From DAOSXA01 sp964526835 (GTDB lineage: Bacteria > Zixibacteria > MSB-5A5 > GN15 > FEB-12): 59,930 nucleotides of DNA. The stretch covers positions 1 to 59,930 of the forward strand of contig CAZGMK010000022.1 of assembly GCA_964526835.1 (NCBI GenBank). Direction: 5' to 3'. This document shows, one piece after another, positions 32,566-40,718 of the stretch. A program made the position numbers and the translations under genes. Below the pieces are notes generated by a model. It did no database searches, was not told the DNA's origin, and saw nothing but the letters and a program-made list of their open reading frames with translations. Positions within the stretch are counted from its first letter, which is position 1; each line of letters begins with the position of its first letter.

Positions 32566-33484
32566 CTTCTTTCGCCTCCGTCGCCGTGACTACTTCGCCC
32601 CAGCTTTTGCCGGTTTGGATATGGGGTGCGCTCCAGGTTACCTTACGCGAGAGCGCCTTTACCAGACTCTTCTCGATCTTCGAGCCGCGCTCGTTCGGCG
32701 TGTCGTTCCAACGGACCGCATGGTAGAGGAAGTACTTGGCCACAAAGTGAGACATCCGCGTGATAGTGACCCAGGCAATCGTGAATGAAACAAGGATGAC
32801 TTCGATAGCGAAGAGAGTCCCCGGTATGCCGGCCGCCGATAGAGTCACCGTTGAACCGACGAACGCCCGCATGGCAGCCATGCCCGGATCGACTGCCGCC
32901 TGCACAAAGAACGCATACCCGCAGGTAACCATGATGACCAGCAGGTTGAAGTAGTCGATCGGGGCGTTGTAATTCCGCTGGAACTGGTCGGTCGCGCGCC
33001 AGACAAACAGGCCCAGCGCCCCCATAGCCGCAAGTCCCAGGCCGACATAGCCGACCGGGATAGTGAGCCAGTGAACGATGGCGCCGATTCCACCAGTCCC
33101 CGGGCCGACCGGAATGCCCGCCTTCTGCAGGATGCCGCCGACGAGCAGCAGCACCAGCCATCCGATGGTGAGGTAGAGGCCGAAATGAAAGGGAAACGAC
33201 GAACGCCACACCCGTTTGTTGTGATGACGCACTCCTTGCAGCAAGACGATCTCAGAGAGCATCTCTTTCAGTTCGTTCAGCGTGTCGCTGTGACGCGGTT
33301 TGGTCCACCAGTCGAGTTCCTCGAGATAAGAACCACCGTATTCGGCGCGTCCTTTCTCGTGAGGCACGGGGTAAAGCTCCCAGCGCATCGATTCGGGGGC
33401 GGTGGCATATCGCAGGGCCTTGATAATCATGGCGATAATCGCCGTCGCCACTGCGATAAGGGTGAAGTACTGAATCGCCAGCAT
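32558..33484 (-). CDS. dsrM: DsrM: NarI-like cytochrome b subunit of DsrMK
   Basis: A protein of 308 residues with five to six membrane helices, for example YFTLIAVATAIIAMIIKAL (~5-23), LYLTIGWLVLLLVGGI and ILVSFTIAWVTITRMSHFVA. The DsrM landmarks YPVPHEKGRAEYGGSYLEE and ELDWWTKPRHSD lie between the first two helices, and FPFHFGLYL (about 99-107) contains a likely haem b ligand. It oxidises menaquinol and hands electrons to DsrK, with which it overlaps. It follows the Rrf2 regulator gene by 14 bp. Confidence 0.9.
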   Translation of the reverse strand: MLAIQYFTLIAVATAIIAMIIKALRYATAPESMRWELYPVPHEKGRAEYGGSYLEELDWWTKPRHSDTLNELKEMLSEIVLLQGVRHHNKRVWRSSFPFHFGLYLTIGWLVLLLVGGILQKAGIPVGPGTGGIGAIVHWLTIPVGYVGLGLAAMGALGLFVWRATDQFQRNYNAPIDYFNLLVIMVTCGYAFFVQAAVDPGMAAMRAFVGSTVTLSAAGIPGTLFAIEVILVSFTIAWVTITRMSHFVAKYFLYHAVRWNDTPNERGSKIEKSLVKALSRKVTWSAPHIQTGKSWGEVVTATEAKEDE

Positions 33485-33498
33485 AGACTATAACTCCT

Positions 33499-34017
33499 CT
33501 ATTCACTCTTCCGGGGCGCCGCACAATTCAGCGGGCCCGGATCACGACCTGTATTTTCTTCCGGATTCAGAAGCGGAACCGTGGCGTACCTGCGATGCGT
33601 AGTATCACGGAACTCCTTGCGGATCATGTCAGCGAGGCTGAACTGCTCGAAGACCTCGTTCAGCTTGTGCCCGGCAATCACCCAGATCATACGTGTCTCG
33701 CAAAAGGGAGCGTACAGGCAAAGCTCGGGATTGGCTGAGCAATCAGTCAGTGCGGTCTGGCCCTCCACGGCCGCAATGATCTCGCTCACCTTGATCTCCT
33801 CGGCCGGTCGCGCCAGCGCATAGCCGCCCCCCTTTCCCGATATGCCTACCAGAAGACCGCTGTTCTTGAGCGGCATGGCCAACTGCGCCAGGTAATTGGT
33901 GGAGATACCGGTCGTCTTCGCCACCTCACCCAGGTGCACCAGTGGCTTATTCTGGAGCGCACGAGCCAGTTCGACCATCATGCGCAGACCGTATCGGGCC
34001 CGGGTTGAGAACTTCAC
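33499..34017 (-). CDS. Rrf2-family iron-sulfur transcription regulator ahead of dsrMK
   Basis: A protein of 172 residues. MKFSTRARYGLRMMVELAR and IPTNYLAQ-like TNYLAQLAMPLKNSGLL form the winged helix, with the wing GKGGGYALARPAEEI. The three Cys DCSANPELCLYAPFC (about 93-107) are those that hold an Fe-S cluster in IscR/NsrR/RsrR. As the first gene of the dsrMK operon it probably autoregulates it according to iron, NO, sulfide or redox state. The C-terminal ~30 residues are disordered and Pro/Asn-rich. Confidence 0.9.
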   Translation of the reverse strand: MKFSTRARYGLRMMVELARALQNKPLVHLGEVAKTTGISTNYLAQLAMPLKNSGLLVGISGKGGGYALARPAEEIKVSEIIAAVEGQTALTDCSANPELCLYAPFCETRMIWVIAGHKLNEVFEQFSLADMIRKEFRDTTHRRYATVPLLNPEENTGRDPGPLNCAAPRKSE

Positions 34018-34502
34018 GTTTGCACTTGGCCTGCTGCCCGCTCAGGTGATCGGCGCCGATCTGAATCCCGCGATCGTCTCGCCTGCCTGCGCGGCAGGCG
34101 GCGCATCCAAGTCGCGCCGCCCGTCGGACCAGCTCCTCTTGCTCACACAACTGTTGCCCTTCCAGCCCCTATGCATGGTTTTGCTCAGACCTGCAAAGAC
34201 AGCATCAGGGGGCGCGATGGGGCTATTGCCAATAACTTCGCTCATAACCTGAGTAAAATGATAAGTTTAATAATCGGCTTGTCAAGTGAATTTTTTCACT
34301 ATATGGCACACAATGGGGGCCGGTGAGTTGCCACTGCTTTCTAGGCGAAGAAGCGAAGAAGCAATTACCGTTCAGGATGTGGTCAGTACTGTCAGGTTTG
34401 GCTCTGTCCTCAGCGGGTTCCAGGATGTGCTGTTCCCGTGCGACCGGCGCATGCGCGGGCAGGGCGCGCTGGAAGCGCGTGATCGGATAGGCTGCCTGGG
34501 GA
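34018..34502. other. Long leader of the Rrf2-dsrMK operon and intergenic DNA
   Basis: These 485 bp hold the promoter and palindrome at 34258-34299. They also hold a GC-rich hairpin at 34080-34100 (GCCTGCC / GGCAGGC around a 5-nt loop) that would lie in the transcribed leader. The hairpin lacks a following T-run, so it is not a terminator. A 67-codon reverse frame starting at 34245 has no clear ribosome site. Nothing else was recognised. Confidence 0.4.
34258..34299 (-). promoter_or_regulatory. Promoter and palindromic operator candidate for the Rrf2-dsrMK operon
   Basis: On the reverse strand TTGACA (34285-34280), 16 bp, TATCAT (34263-34258). Directly upstream of the -35 lies the perfect palindrome GTGAA-TTTT-TTCAC (34286-34299), a plausible regulator site. 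The predicted leader to the Rrf2 ATG is about 235 nt. Confidence 0.5.
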
Positions 34503-34817
34503 TCAGGCTTCAAATCTGTGCAGATACCGCTTCAGATCTATCCGACCATCCCCTTCGAACTCGATTCCCTCCGACTCGAGTTTCGCCCTCTGCAGCTCAT
34601 ACCCATTTCCCGGCGGAAGGCTGATCTTTCCCTGGGCGTTGATGACCCGATGCCACGGCAGATCGTGAACCTCGCTTTGAGTATGCAGTATCCTTACAAC
34701 CTGACGCGCCCCTCTCGGATTCCCCGCCGCCGCCGCCAGGAGGCCGTAGGTGATTACACGCCCCGCCGGGACCCGCCTGAGTATCTCAATGGCACGCTCT
34801 GATAGCTCGCTCGGCAT
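34503..34817 (-). CDS. Alkyltransferase-like protein (ATL, MGMT family without active Cys)
   Basis: A protein of 104 residues. The O6-alkylguanine-DNA alkyltransferase fold is recognisable (ILRRVPAGRVITYGLLAAAA, GARQVVRIL), but the active-site PCHRV is PWHRVIN here (about 54-60). Trp in place of the methyl-accepting Cys defines the ATL group, which binds alkylated guanine and hands it to nucleotide excision repair. It lies 74 bp after the CBS gene on the same strand. Confidence 0.88.
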   Translation of the reverse strand: MPSELSERAIEILRRVPAGRVITYGLLAAAAGNPRGARQVVRILHTQSEVHDLPWHRVINAQGKISLPPGNGYELQRAKLESEGIEFEGDGRIDLKRYLHRFEA

Positions 34818-34891
34818 GGTTGTCCGAATGTTGACTTGAATTTAGCGGCCGGTGAATCGGGGACTCCGAACCGCACCGGTCGAGGAGCGAC

Positions 34892-35443
34892 TCAGTCCTC
34901 AAGCAACAGCTTGGCGAACTCGTGAAAAACATCGACGGTGCGAACCACGCCTACTACTTTGCCGTCGCGCAAGACCGGGAGCAGGCTGAAGCGGTTCTCG
35001 TTCATTTCGTAGACGGCTTTGGCGATGTGGTCGGTGTACTCGGCCACCCCTTTGATCGGGATCATGACATCGCTGACCGGTCGCTCGGCCTGTCTGCGCA
35101 TACCGGCGACGATCTTGTCCCAGAACACTTCCGAGAGGGCCGGATCGGCCTCTGAATCGAACAACTTGCGACGGTTGCCGACCGGGGTCGAGGTCAAGAA
35201 CTCGGGCTCCAGCCCGCGGAGGATATCGCGTCGACGCACCATGCCCATCAACTGATACTTCTCGTCGAAAACCAGCACCACTCGCGGCAGCGACTTGCGG
35301 CCGCGGATCTCCAGTTCGGAGTTCTCCATCTCAACCATCGCCTGGCGCAGGGTGAACCAGTGGGGCAAGTGGGGGTACTTGTCCAGCGGGATCATGATGT
35401 CACCGGCGGTGGTGATGCGAACCGGTTTTTCACTAGGCGTCAT
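34892..35443 (-). CDS. Paired CBS-domain protein
   Basis: A protein of 183 residues with two CBS domains. The first runs from ITTAGDIMIPLDKYPHLPH to LMGMVRRRDILRG (about 10-75). The second runs from PVSDVMIPIKGVAEYTDHI to KVVGVVRTVDVFHEF (about 121-177). CBS pairs bind adenine nucleotides or SAM and usually control a partner. It follows the response regulator gene by 38 bp, in the set PEP-synthase-like, receiver, CBS. Confidence 0.88.
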   Translation of the reverse strand: MTPSEKPVRITTAGDIMIPLDKYPHLPHWFTLRQAMVEMENSELEIRGRKSLPRVVLVFDEKYQLMGMVRRRDILRGLEPEFLTSTPVGNRRKLFDSEADPALSEVFWDKIVAGMRRQAERPVSDVMIPIKGVAEYTDHIAKAVYEMNENRFSLLPVLRDGKVVGVVRTVDVFHEFAKLLLED

Positions 35444-35481
35444 GGGAATAAATATAAGCTCCGAATTCGATCCGGCGCAAC

Positions 35482-36051
35482 CTACAATTCGCTCTGTTCA
35501 ATACCCTCGACGATCCTGTCGATCTCACCGCGGGCCAGGCCGGAGCGCTCGGCCATGGCGGCACGGTCCCACTCGCATTCGGCGCCCAATCGGTGGAAGT
35601 ACTCGTGTTTGAACGACTCGACCGCCTTATCCCAGGGCTCACCGCTGCACAGCTTATGCCAGCGCCCGAGTTCCTTCTTGATGTCGCGCATCTGGAGGGC
35701 CCGGTCGATGGCGACGAGGAGTTCCTCACGGTGGATAGGTTTGGTCAGATAGTCAAACGCTCCCAGGCGCAGGGCCTCGCGAGAGGTGTCTGGGGAACCG
35801 AAGGCGGTCATGATAATAACCTCTTCGCTGCGATTGTTGTCGCGGACCCAGCGCAGAATACCCAGTCCGTCAATCCCGGGCATGCGCAGGTCCGATAGGA
35901 TCACCGAGAAATGCTCGTGTTCAAGTATGCCCGGGACATCCAGCGAGTTGTTGGTAGTCGTGATCTGATGCGGAGTACGTTCGGAGATCACCTGCTCAAT
36001 CAGTTTGAGCATATGCAGTTCATCGTCGACCGCCAGGATTCGTCGCTTCAT
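35482..36051 (-). CDS. Response regulator with short helical output tail
   Basis: A protein of 189 residues. The receiver (1-120) has VDDELHML, the phospho-acceptor D in VILSDLRMPG (about residue 54) and K in YLTKPIHRE. The remainder (about 125-189) is helical and resembles the Fis-like end of NtrC-type regulators (RAAMAERSGLARGEIDRIV) without any AAA+ domain. Its ATG overlaps the stop of the PEP-synthase-like gene (4 bp), so the two are translated together. Confidence 0.87.
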   Translation of the reverse strand: MKRRILAVDDELHMLKLIEQVISERTPHQITTTNNSLDVPGILEHEHFSVILSDLRMPGIDGLGILRWVRDNNRSEEVIIMTAFGSPDTSREALRLGAFDYLTKPIHREELLVAIDRALQMRDIKKELGRWHKLCSGEPWDKAVESFKHEYFHRLGAECEWDRAAMAERSGLARGEIDRIVEGIEQSEL

Positions 36052-38636
36052 TGAGTATCTCTCCCCTCGGAGGTGGCTGGTTGTGGGTGCTGATCCAGGC
36101 CCAGTTTCTTCATGAACTCCCGGGTATACCAGTCAGTTACGCCGTCCGACGACAGGGCCATGTCCAGTTGTTTGGTCATGAGAGTCAGGCGGCCCAGCTT
36201 ATGCAGGCGGTCGGCGATGGTCTGGCGATCCTTGTAGGACATGTAGGCTCCGAGGTAATCCGCTTTGCGCTGGCAGTGGAAACCCATGGCCCGCATAATG
36301 TCCGTGATCAACTGCACTCGGCGGGTCCTTCGATCCAGCGTCGATCCGCCGTATGAGAACTGCATGCTGAGGTAGTTCTTACTGAGGTCGTCCGAACACA
36401 TTGCCTCAACCGTCGCCAAATGATATCCCATGCGCAGACTGACGATCATATACTCATGGCTGAGGATGGCGAAGCTGGCCTCCGAGAAGGCGAGCTTGGT
36501 GCGAATGTGCCCCTCCTTTCCGGCGATCGGTCCGACCGGCTTCATGGTCTTGACTGCGCCGGTTTTCGGCCAACCCTCCTGTCGCACTCCATCCCAGAAG
36601 TACTGCATCGGCTCGGATTCGATGTGATTCTGATCGACCCATCCGCCCTCCGCCTGGGGATCGTACTCGCGGTCGATGTAGATAATGTTGACCGTCAGCG
36701 GGATATCAGTCTTGAGTTTCAGGCTCAGGCGGTCCTTGTCCTCGATGTCGGTGGCGCCAAGGAACATCTCCTCGGAGGCCTTCTGGTGGGCGTAGCGAGT
36801 GATGTCGTGGAAGGTGACACAGTTCTCGGCCCTGAAGTCGTCGTCGTCCGGAAACAGGAGCCGCAACGGCGACACCAGGTCCAGCACCCGCCCCAGGACA
36901 TCGTAGATGCTGCCGTGCTCCTCACCGCTGTATTCCGGCTGACGAGCCCTGACGAGCTCCGGAAGCTCGCCGTCATAGATCGCCGCTCCGGTGGCGTCTA
37001 CGGTCACCATTCGGCCCTCGGGCAACCCCAGCACATCCGGTACGCCTACGATGCAGGGGGTCCGGTATTCGCGGGCGATAGTGGCCATATGGGACGCCAT
37101 GCTGCCGATGTGGGTGACCAGGGCGCTTATGCGGTCCATCACCGTGATGAGGCCGGGGAAGGGATGAGGCGCCGCCAGCACTGCACCCTCCGGAACGTCC
37201 GGCAGGTCGGACGATGAGGTTACATGATGCACCGGCCCCGACCCGGCGCCATGACAGACCGTTACGCCGCCCTTGATTGTGATCCTGGCCTGGGCCACAT
37301 CCGGCATCCACGCGTCCGGCCGAGCCGCCATGACCTGGAGCGGGCGGGTCTGCAGCAGGCAGAGGCGATCGTTCTCATCGATGGCCCACTCAATGTCCTG
37401 CGGGCTGCCGTAGTGGTCTTCCAGTTCGACGGCATATCGCGCAAGGAGCGTCAGGTGCTCTTCGCTGACACAAGGCCGATCTCGATCGGCCTCAGGAACC
37501 ATTTGCTCGGTCACGCCGCCCTCCGGCGCCAGTACCAGACAGACCGGTTTGTGCGAAATCTCGACTTCCTCGACGCCGAAGTCGTCGCGTCGCACCCGGA
37601 ACATGTCGGGGTTGACTGTCCCGTCGACCAGATACTTGCCCAGACCCCAGACGGCGTTGACAGCCACCCTGTCGTCGGCCGGGTCGACCGGGCAACGGGT
37701 ATAGGCCACGCCAGCCGCCCTGGCGTTGATCATCGTCACACACCCCACGCTCATGGCCAGTTCCGACTCGCTGATATCGTGGCTGAGGAAGTAGTAGATT
37801 GCTTTCGGCGTGAACTTCGAGGCCAGGACCTCACGGTAATACTCGATCAACTCATCGCTTTTGACATTCAGGTACGATGCATATTGTCCGGCGAAGCTGA
37901 AAAGAGTGTCTTCGCCGACCGCGCTGGATCGAATTGAAAATCGGTCGGTTCCGGTCCTTTCGATGAGGCGCCGGGCGGCGCTCCGGATAGCTTCGACCTG
38001 GTCGGAAGGTACCTCGCTGTTCCGTACCAGGTTGCTGATCTCCCTGCTGGCCCGTTCCAGATCGGCCAGGGCGCTGATATCGATGGCGGCGATGGCGGAG
38101 CTGATCTTCTCCTGGAGGTCGTTGGCGTCGATGAAGTGTTTGTAGGCCCAGGCGGTGATGGCGAAACCCTCCGGCACCGGCAGGCCGAGTCCTCTCATTT
38201 CCCCCAGTTGAGCATTCTTACCACCGACGCTGCGCTGGTGCATGCGGCTGAGCTCGTCGAATGGACGCGTGTATTCGTCCTTCTGAAGCGGTCGATTGCC
38301 CGGCAGGACTACATCTATCTCGGCGTCGATCAATTCGAAACGCTTACGCAGGCTGTCGTACCCTTCGCCGCCGAGGGCCACCATGCGGTCGATGATCTCG
38401 TTGACACACAGCCGCAGCTCGCGGAGTGAGTGGCGAATGTAGTTGAGGTCGAACAGATAGTCGCCCTGCGACTTCTCTTCCATATCGGAGATCAATTGCA
38501 GGGCCTGGTTGTTGGCCTCAAGCAGGGCATAGAAATGCCCGAATTTCTCGCGGATCAATTGCAGGTCAGACCGCGGGCCGGGCTGTCCGCCCGGCGTATT
38601 ACCTTCGGCTTGCTTTTGGCGTCGAAACCAGCTCAC
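36048..38636 (-). CDS. PEP synthase/pyruvate phosphate dikinase-like protein lacking the PEP-binding barrel
   Basis: A protein of 862 residues. Residues 1-100 are helical and unlike the family. About 105-430 is the PPDK_N ATP-grasp domain (MHQRSVGGKNAQLGEM, RFSIRSSAVGED, YTRCPVDPADD, DIEWAIDEND). About 460-570 is the swivelling phosphohistidine domain with IGSMASHMATIAREYRTPCI, whose His is the phosphate carrier. The last ~290 residues (from LLFPDDDDFRAENCVTFHDI) do not show the Cys/Arg motifs of the PEP/pyruvate TIM barrel. It may phosphorylate another acceptor or a protein. It is followed by a receiver gene (overlapping) and a CBS protein, suggesting a regulatory energy-sensing set. Confidence 0.75.
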   Translation of the reverse strand: MSWFRRQKQAEGNTPGGQPGPRSDLQLIREKFGHFYALLEANNQALQLISDMEEKSQGDYLFDLNYIRHSLRELRLCVNEIIDRMVALGGEGYDSLRKRFELIDAEIDVVLPGNRPLQKDEYTRPFDELSRMHQRSVGGKNAQLGEMRGLGLPVPEGFAITAWAYKHFIDANDLQEKISSAIAAIDISALADLERASREISNLVRNSEVPSDQVEAIRSAARRLIERTGTDRFSIRSSAVGEDTLFSFAGQYASYLNVKSDELIEYYREVLASKFTPKAIYYFLSHDISESELAMSVGCVTMINARAAGVAYTRCPVDPADDRVAVNAVWGLGKYLVDGTVNPDMFRVRRDDFGVEEVEISHKPVCLVLAPEGGVTEQMVPEADRDRPCVSEEHLTLLARYAVELEDHYGSPQDIEWAIDENDRLCLLQTRPLQVMAARPDAWMPDVAQARITIKGGVTVCHGAGSGPVHHVTSSSDLPDVPEGAVLAAPHPFPGLITVMDRISALVTHIGSMASHMATIAREYRTPCIVGVPDVLGLPEGRMVTVDATGAAIYDGELPELVRARQPEYSGEEHGSIYDVLGRVLDLVSPLRLLFPDDDDFRAENCVTFHDITRYAHQKASEEMFLGATDIEDKDRLSLKLKTDIPLTVNIIYIDREYDPQAEGGWVDQNHIESEPMQYFWDGVRQEGWPKTGAVKTMKPVGPIAGKEGHIRTKLAFSEASFAILSHEYMIVSLRMGYHLATVEAMCSDDLSKNYLSMQFSYGGSTLDRRTRRVQLITDIMRAMGFHCQRKADYLGAYMSYKDRQTIADRLHKLGRLTLMTKQLDMALSSDGVTDWYTREFMKKLGLDQHPQPATSEGRDTQ

Positions 38637-38777
38637 AGTTCGCTATACTCCGTGTTCGTGGCATCGTCCGCTCCCGTCCGGATGTGAACAAGTCGCTCAA
38701 TCACGTAGGCAGACAAGGCGACACCGCTGCAATAATGGTGTCGCCCGTCCTTATACGCAACTCTTTTGCTTGACCGT

Positions 38778-39353
38778 TCAGGCCGATTGGGCCTTGCGCA
38801 TCAGGCGATCGTTGGTCTTGGGAAGCTCCTCGTCAACCAGGATGCCGTCCCGCTTGATGATCTTAGCCGGGGTTCCGACAACAGTGCAGTTGGGCGGACA
38901 GTCGCGCATGACGACGAAGGCATTGGCCCCGACATTGGTGTTGTCGCCGATCGATATCGGTCCGAGCAGGGTCGCTCCGGTGCCGACGAAGACGTTGTTG
39001 CCCAGAGTCGGATGACGTTTGCCCTGGTGTTTGCCGGTTCCACCCAGCGTGACGTTGTGAAACAGCACACAATTGTCGCCGATCTCGGCGGTCTCACCGA
39101 TTACAACGCCTGCACCGTGGTCGACGAAGAAGCCTTTGCCGATTGTGGCGCCGGGATGAATCTCCAGCCCGGTCAGGAACCGACTTATCTGTGACAATAG
39201 GCGTGGAAAGAAGGGTATCCTCAGATTCCACAGCAAGTGAATGAACCGGTGGAAGGTAATCGCCTGGAATCCGGGATAGAGCAGAAACTCGATATTGCGC
39301 ACCGCAGGGTCGTTGCGGTAGATCGCTCTTATGTCTTCAATGATGGCAAGCAT
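38778..39353 (-). CDS. cysE: Serine O-acetyltransferase CysE
   Basis: A protein of 191 residues taken from ATG 39353 (MLAIIEDIRAIYRNDPAVRN), 31 bp after cysK; a longer frame from 39443 would run back into cysK. LYPGFQAITFHRFIHLLW precedes a left-handed beta-helix of hexapeptide repeats with EIHPGATIGKGFFVDHGAGV (catalytic His region), TLGGTGKHQGKRHPTLG and GPISIGDNTNVGANAFVVM. It makes O-acetylserine for CysK, tying sulfide to cysteine synthesis. It is the second gene of cysK-cysE. Confidence 0.94.
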   Translation of the reverse strand: MLAIIEDIRAIYRNDPAVRNIEFLLYPGFQAITFHRFIHLLWNLRIPFFPRLLSQISRFLTGLEIHPGATIGKGFFVDHGAGVVIGETAEIGDNCVLFHNVTLGGTGKHQGKRHPTLGNNVFVGTGATLLGPISIGDNTNVGANAFVVMRDCPPNCTVVGTPAKIIKRDGILVDEELPKTNDRLMRKAQSA

Positions 39354-39384
39354 AGCTGTAATATCGGAAAGATCAGGCTGAAAG

Positions 39385-40305
39385 TTAGTCCAGGTCCTCG
39401 GCCAGGCCGGTTGACAGATATCGTTCTCCGGTATCACAGACAAAGGTCACCAGGTTCTTGCCGGGGCCCAGATCGCGGGCTACCTGGAGAGCGGCCCAGA
39501 CAATAGCTCCCGAGGAAATGCCCGACAGCAGGCCCTCCCTGGCGGCCAGGCCGCGGGCCGTAGCCAGGGCATCGTCGGTCTTCACCCGAATGACCTCATC
39601 GACCACGTCCGGATCGTAGTTGTCGGGGACGAATCCGGCGCCGATGCCCTGTAACGGATGCGGACCCGGCTCGCCTCCGGACAAGACCGGCGAGGCCTCG
39701 GGCTCAACCGCAACAACCCGGCAGCCGTAGCGGTCCTTGAGTACCTTGCCCGCACCGCTGATAGTACCGCCGGTGCCCACGCCGGCGACAAAAGCATCCA
39801 CGTGCAAATCCGCCATATCGCCGATGATTTCCGGGCCGGTAGTAGCGGCGTGTATAGCAGGGTTGGCCGGGTTGCTGAACTGCATAGGCTGGTAGGCGCC
39901 CTCCTTTTCCACCAGCTCGGCGGCTTTCGCTATGGCGCCCTTCATGCCCTCCGACGCCGGGGTCAGCACAATCTCGGCGCCGAGCAGGCGAAGGATCATC
40001 CGGCGCTCAACACTCATGGATTCGGGCATCGTCATGATACAGCGGTATCCCCTGGCGGCGGCGACCATAGCCAGTCCGATCCCGGTGTTTCCGGAGGTTG
40101 GTTCGACAATAGTCTGGCCGGGCCTGAGTTTGCCTTCCCGCTCGGCCGCCGCGATCATTGCTACCCCGATCCGGTCCTTGACCGAGCTGCCGGGGTTGAA
40201 GCTCTCCATCTTGGCCCAGACCGTGGCGGAGCCTTCGTAGGGCAGGCGATTGAGCTTGATCAGGGGGGTCCGGCCGACTGCTTCGGCGACGTTCTCGAAT
40301 CTCAT
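39385..40305 (-). CDS. cysK: Cysteine synthase CysK
   Basis: A 306-residue PLP enzyme. The Schiff-base Lys lies in PGSSVKDRIG (about 37-46), the Asn loop is EPTSGNTGIGLA (about 69-80), and the phosphate cup is GVGTGGTISGAGK (about 173-185). GIGAGFVPDN and the terminal GERYLSTGLAEDLD are typical. It joins sulfide to O-acetylserine. CAGGAG lies 7 bp before ATG 40305. A structured leader with its own promoter precedes it (40401-40556). Confidence 0.95.
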   Translation of the reverse strand: MRFENVAEAVGRTPLIKLNRLPYEGSATVWAKMESFNPGSSVKDRIGVAMIAAAEREGKLRPGQTIVEPTSGNTGIGLAMVAAARGYRCIMTMPESMSVERRMILRLLGAEIVLTPASEGMKGAIAKAAELVEKEGAYQPMQFSNPANPAIHAATTGPEIIGDMADLHVDAFVAGVGTGGTISGAGKVLKDRYGCRVVAVEPEASPVLSGGEPGPHPLQGIGAGFVPDNYDPDVVDEVIRVKTDDALATARGLAAREGLLSGISSGAIVWAALQVARDLGPGKNLVTFVCDTGERYLSTGLAEDLD

Positions 40306-40718
40306 GATATGCTCCTGTAAGTTGGGCTTGGTAGCACGTTTTGGCTCGTATAGATACGTAAACTCCGTGCCGGGATGCTAGTGTTCCCGGACAACTATGC
40401 AAAAAAACTCTGCCCCCCCGGCGGTAAGCCGGGTCTTCCGTCCGGTCCAGAGACTCCAGGCGGTGCCGAACGTGGTCTTCGACGAGCGCCGGAAGCCGGA
40501 AGGGAGGTATTTGCACGACATTCTTCTCTATACACCCCGATTCGGCTTGTCGGCAAGTGTTTGTTGTCGGCGAATCCGAATATCCGGGAGGCTGGCTTAT
40601 CCGAGGCGGCGATCATGACGATACAGGCTACCAGAGGCTTCAGCGGAAAATCGATCTGGACTACTGGCTCCAAGTTTGTTATCTATGCCGATGCCGAAAC
40701 GCAACCGTAGTGTGATCT
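40306..40718. other. Divergent intergenic region between cysK and the CoA-transferase gene
   Basis: These 413 bp contain the predicted cysK leader RNA (40401-40556, reverse). The remainder up to 40718 must also carry the promoter of the forward CoA-transferase gene, but no clear -35/-10 pair was found for it. No protein frame is convincing. Confidence 0.4.
40401..40556 (-). ncRNA. Predicted structured leader or small RNA upstream of cysK
   Basis: Reverse strand: promoter TTGCCG (40556-40551), 18 bp, TATAGA (40532-40527), giving an RNA from about 40520. Nested pairings follow: CTTCCG with CGGAAG, then CTCTG (40452-40448) with CAGAG (40412-40408) enclosing CCCGGC/GCCGGG, and a run of seven T (40407-40401). 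This fits an intrinsic terminator about 95 nt before the cysK ATG. The two outer pairings compete in part. It may be an attenuating leader for cysK-cysE or an independent small RNA. It does not match T-box, SAM, TPP or cobalamin consensus that I recall. Confidence 0.45.
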
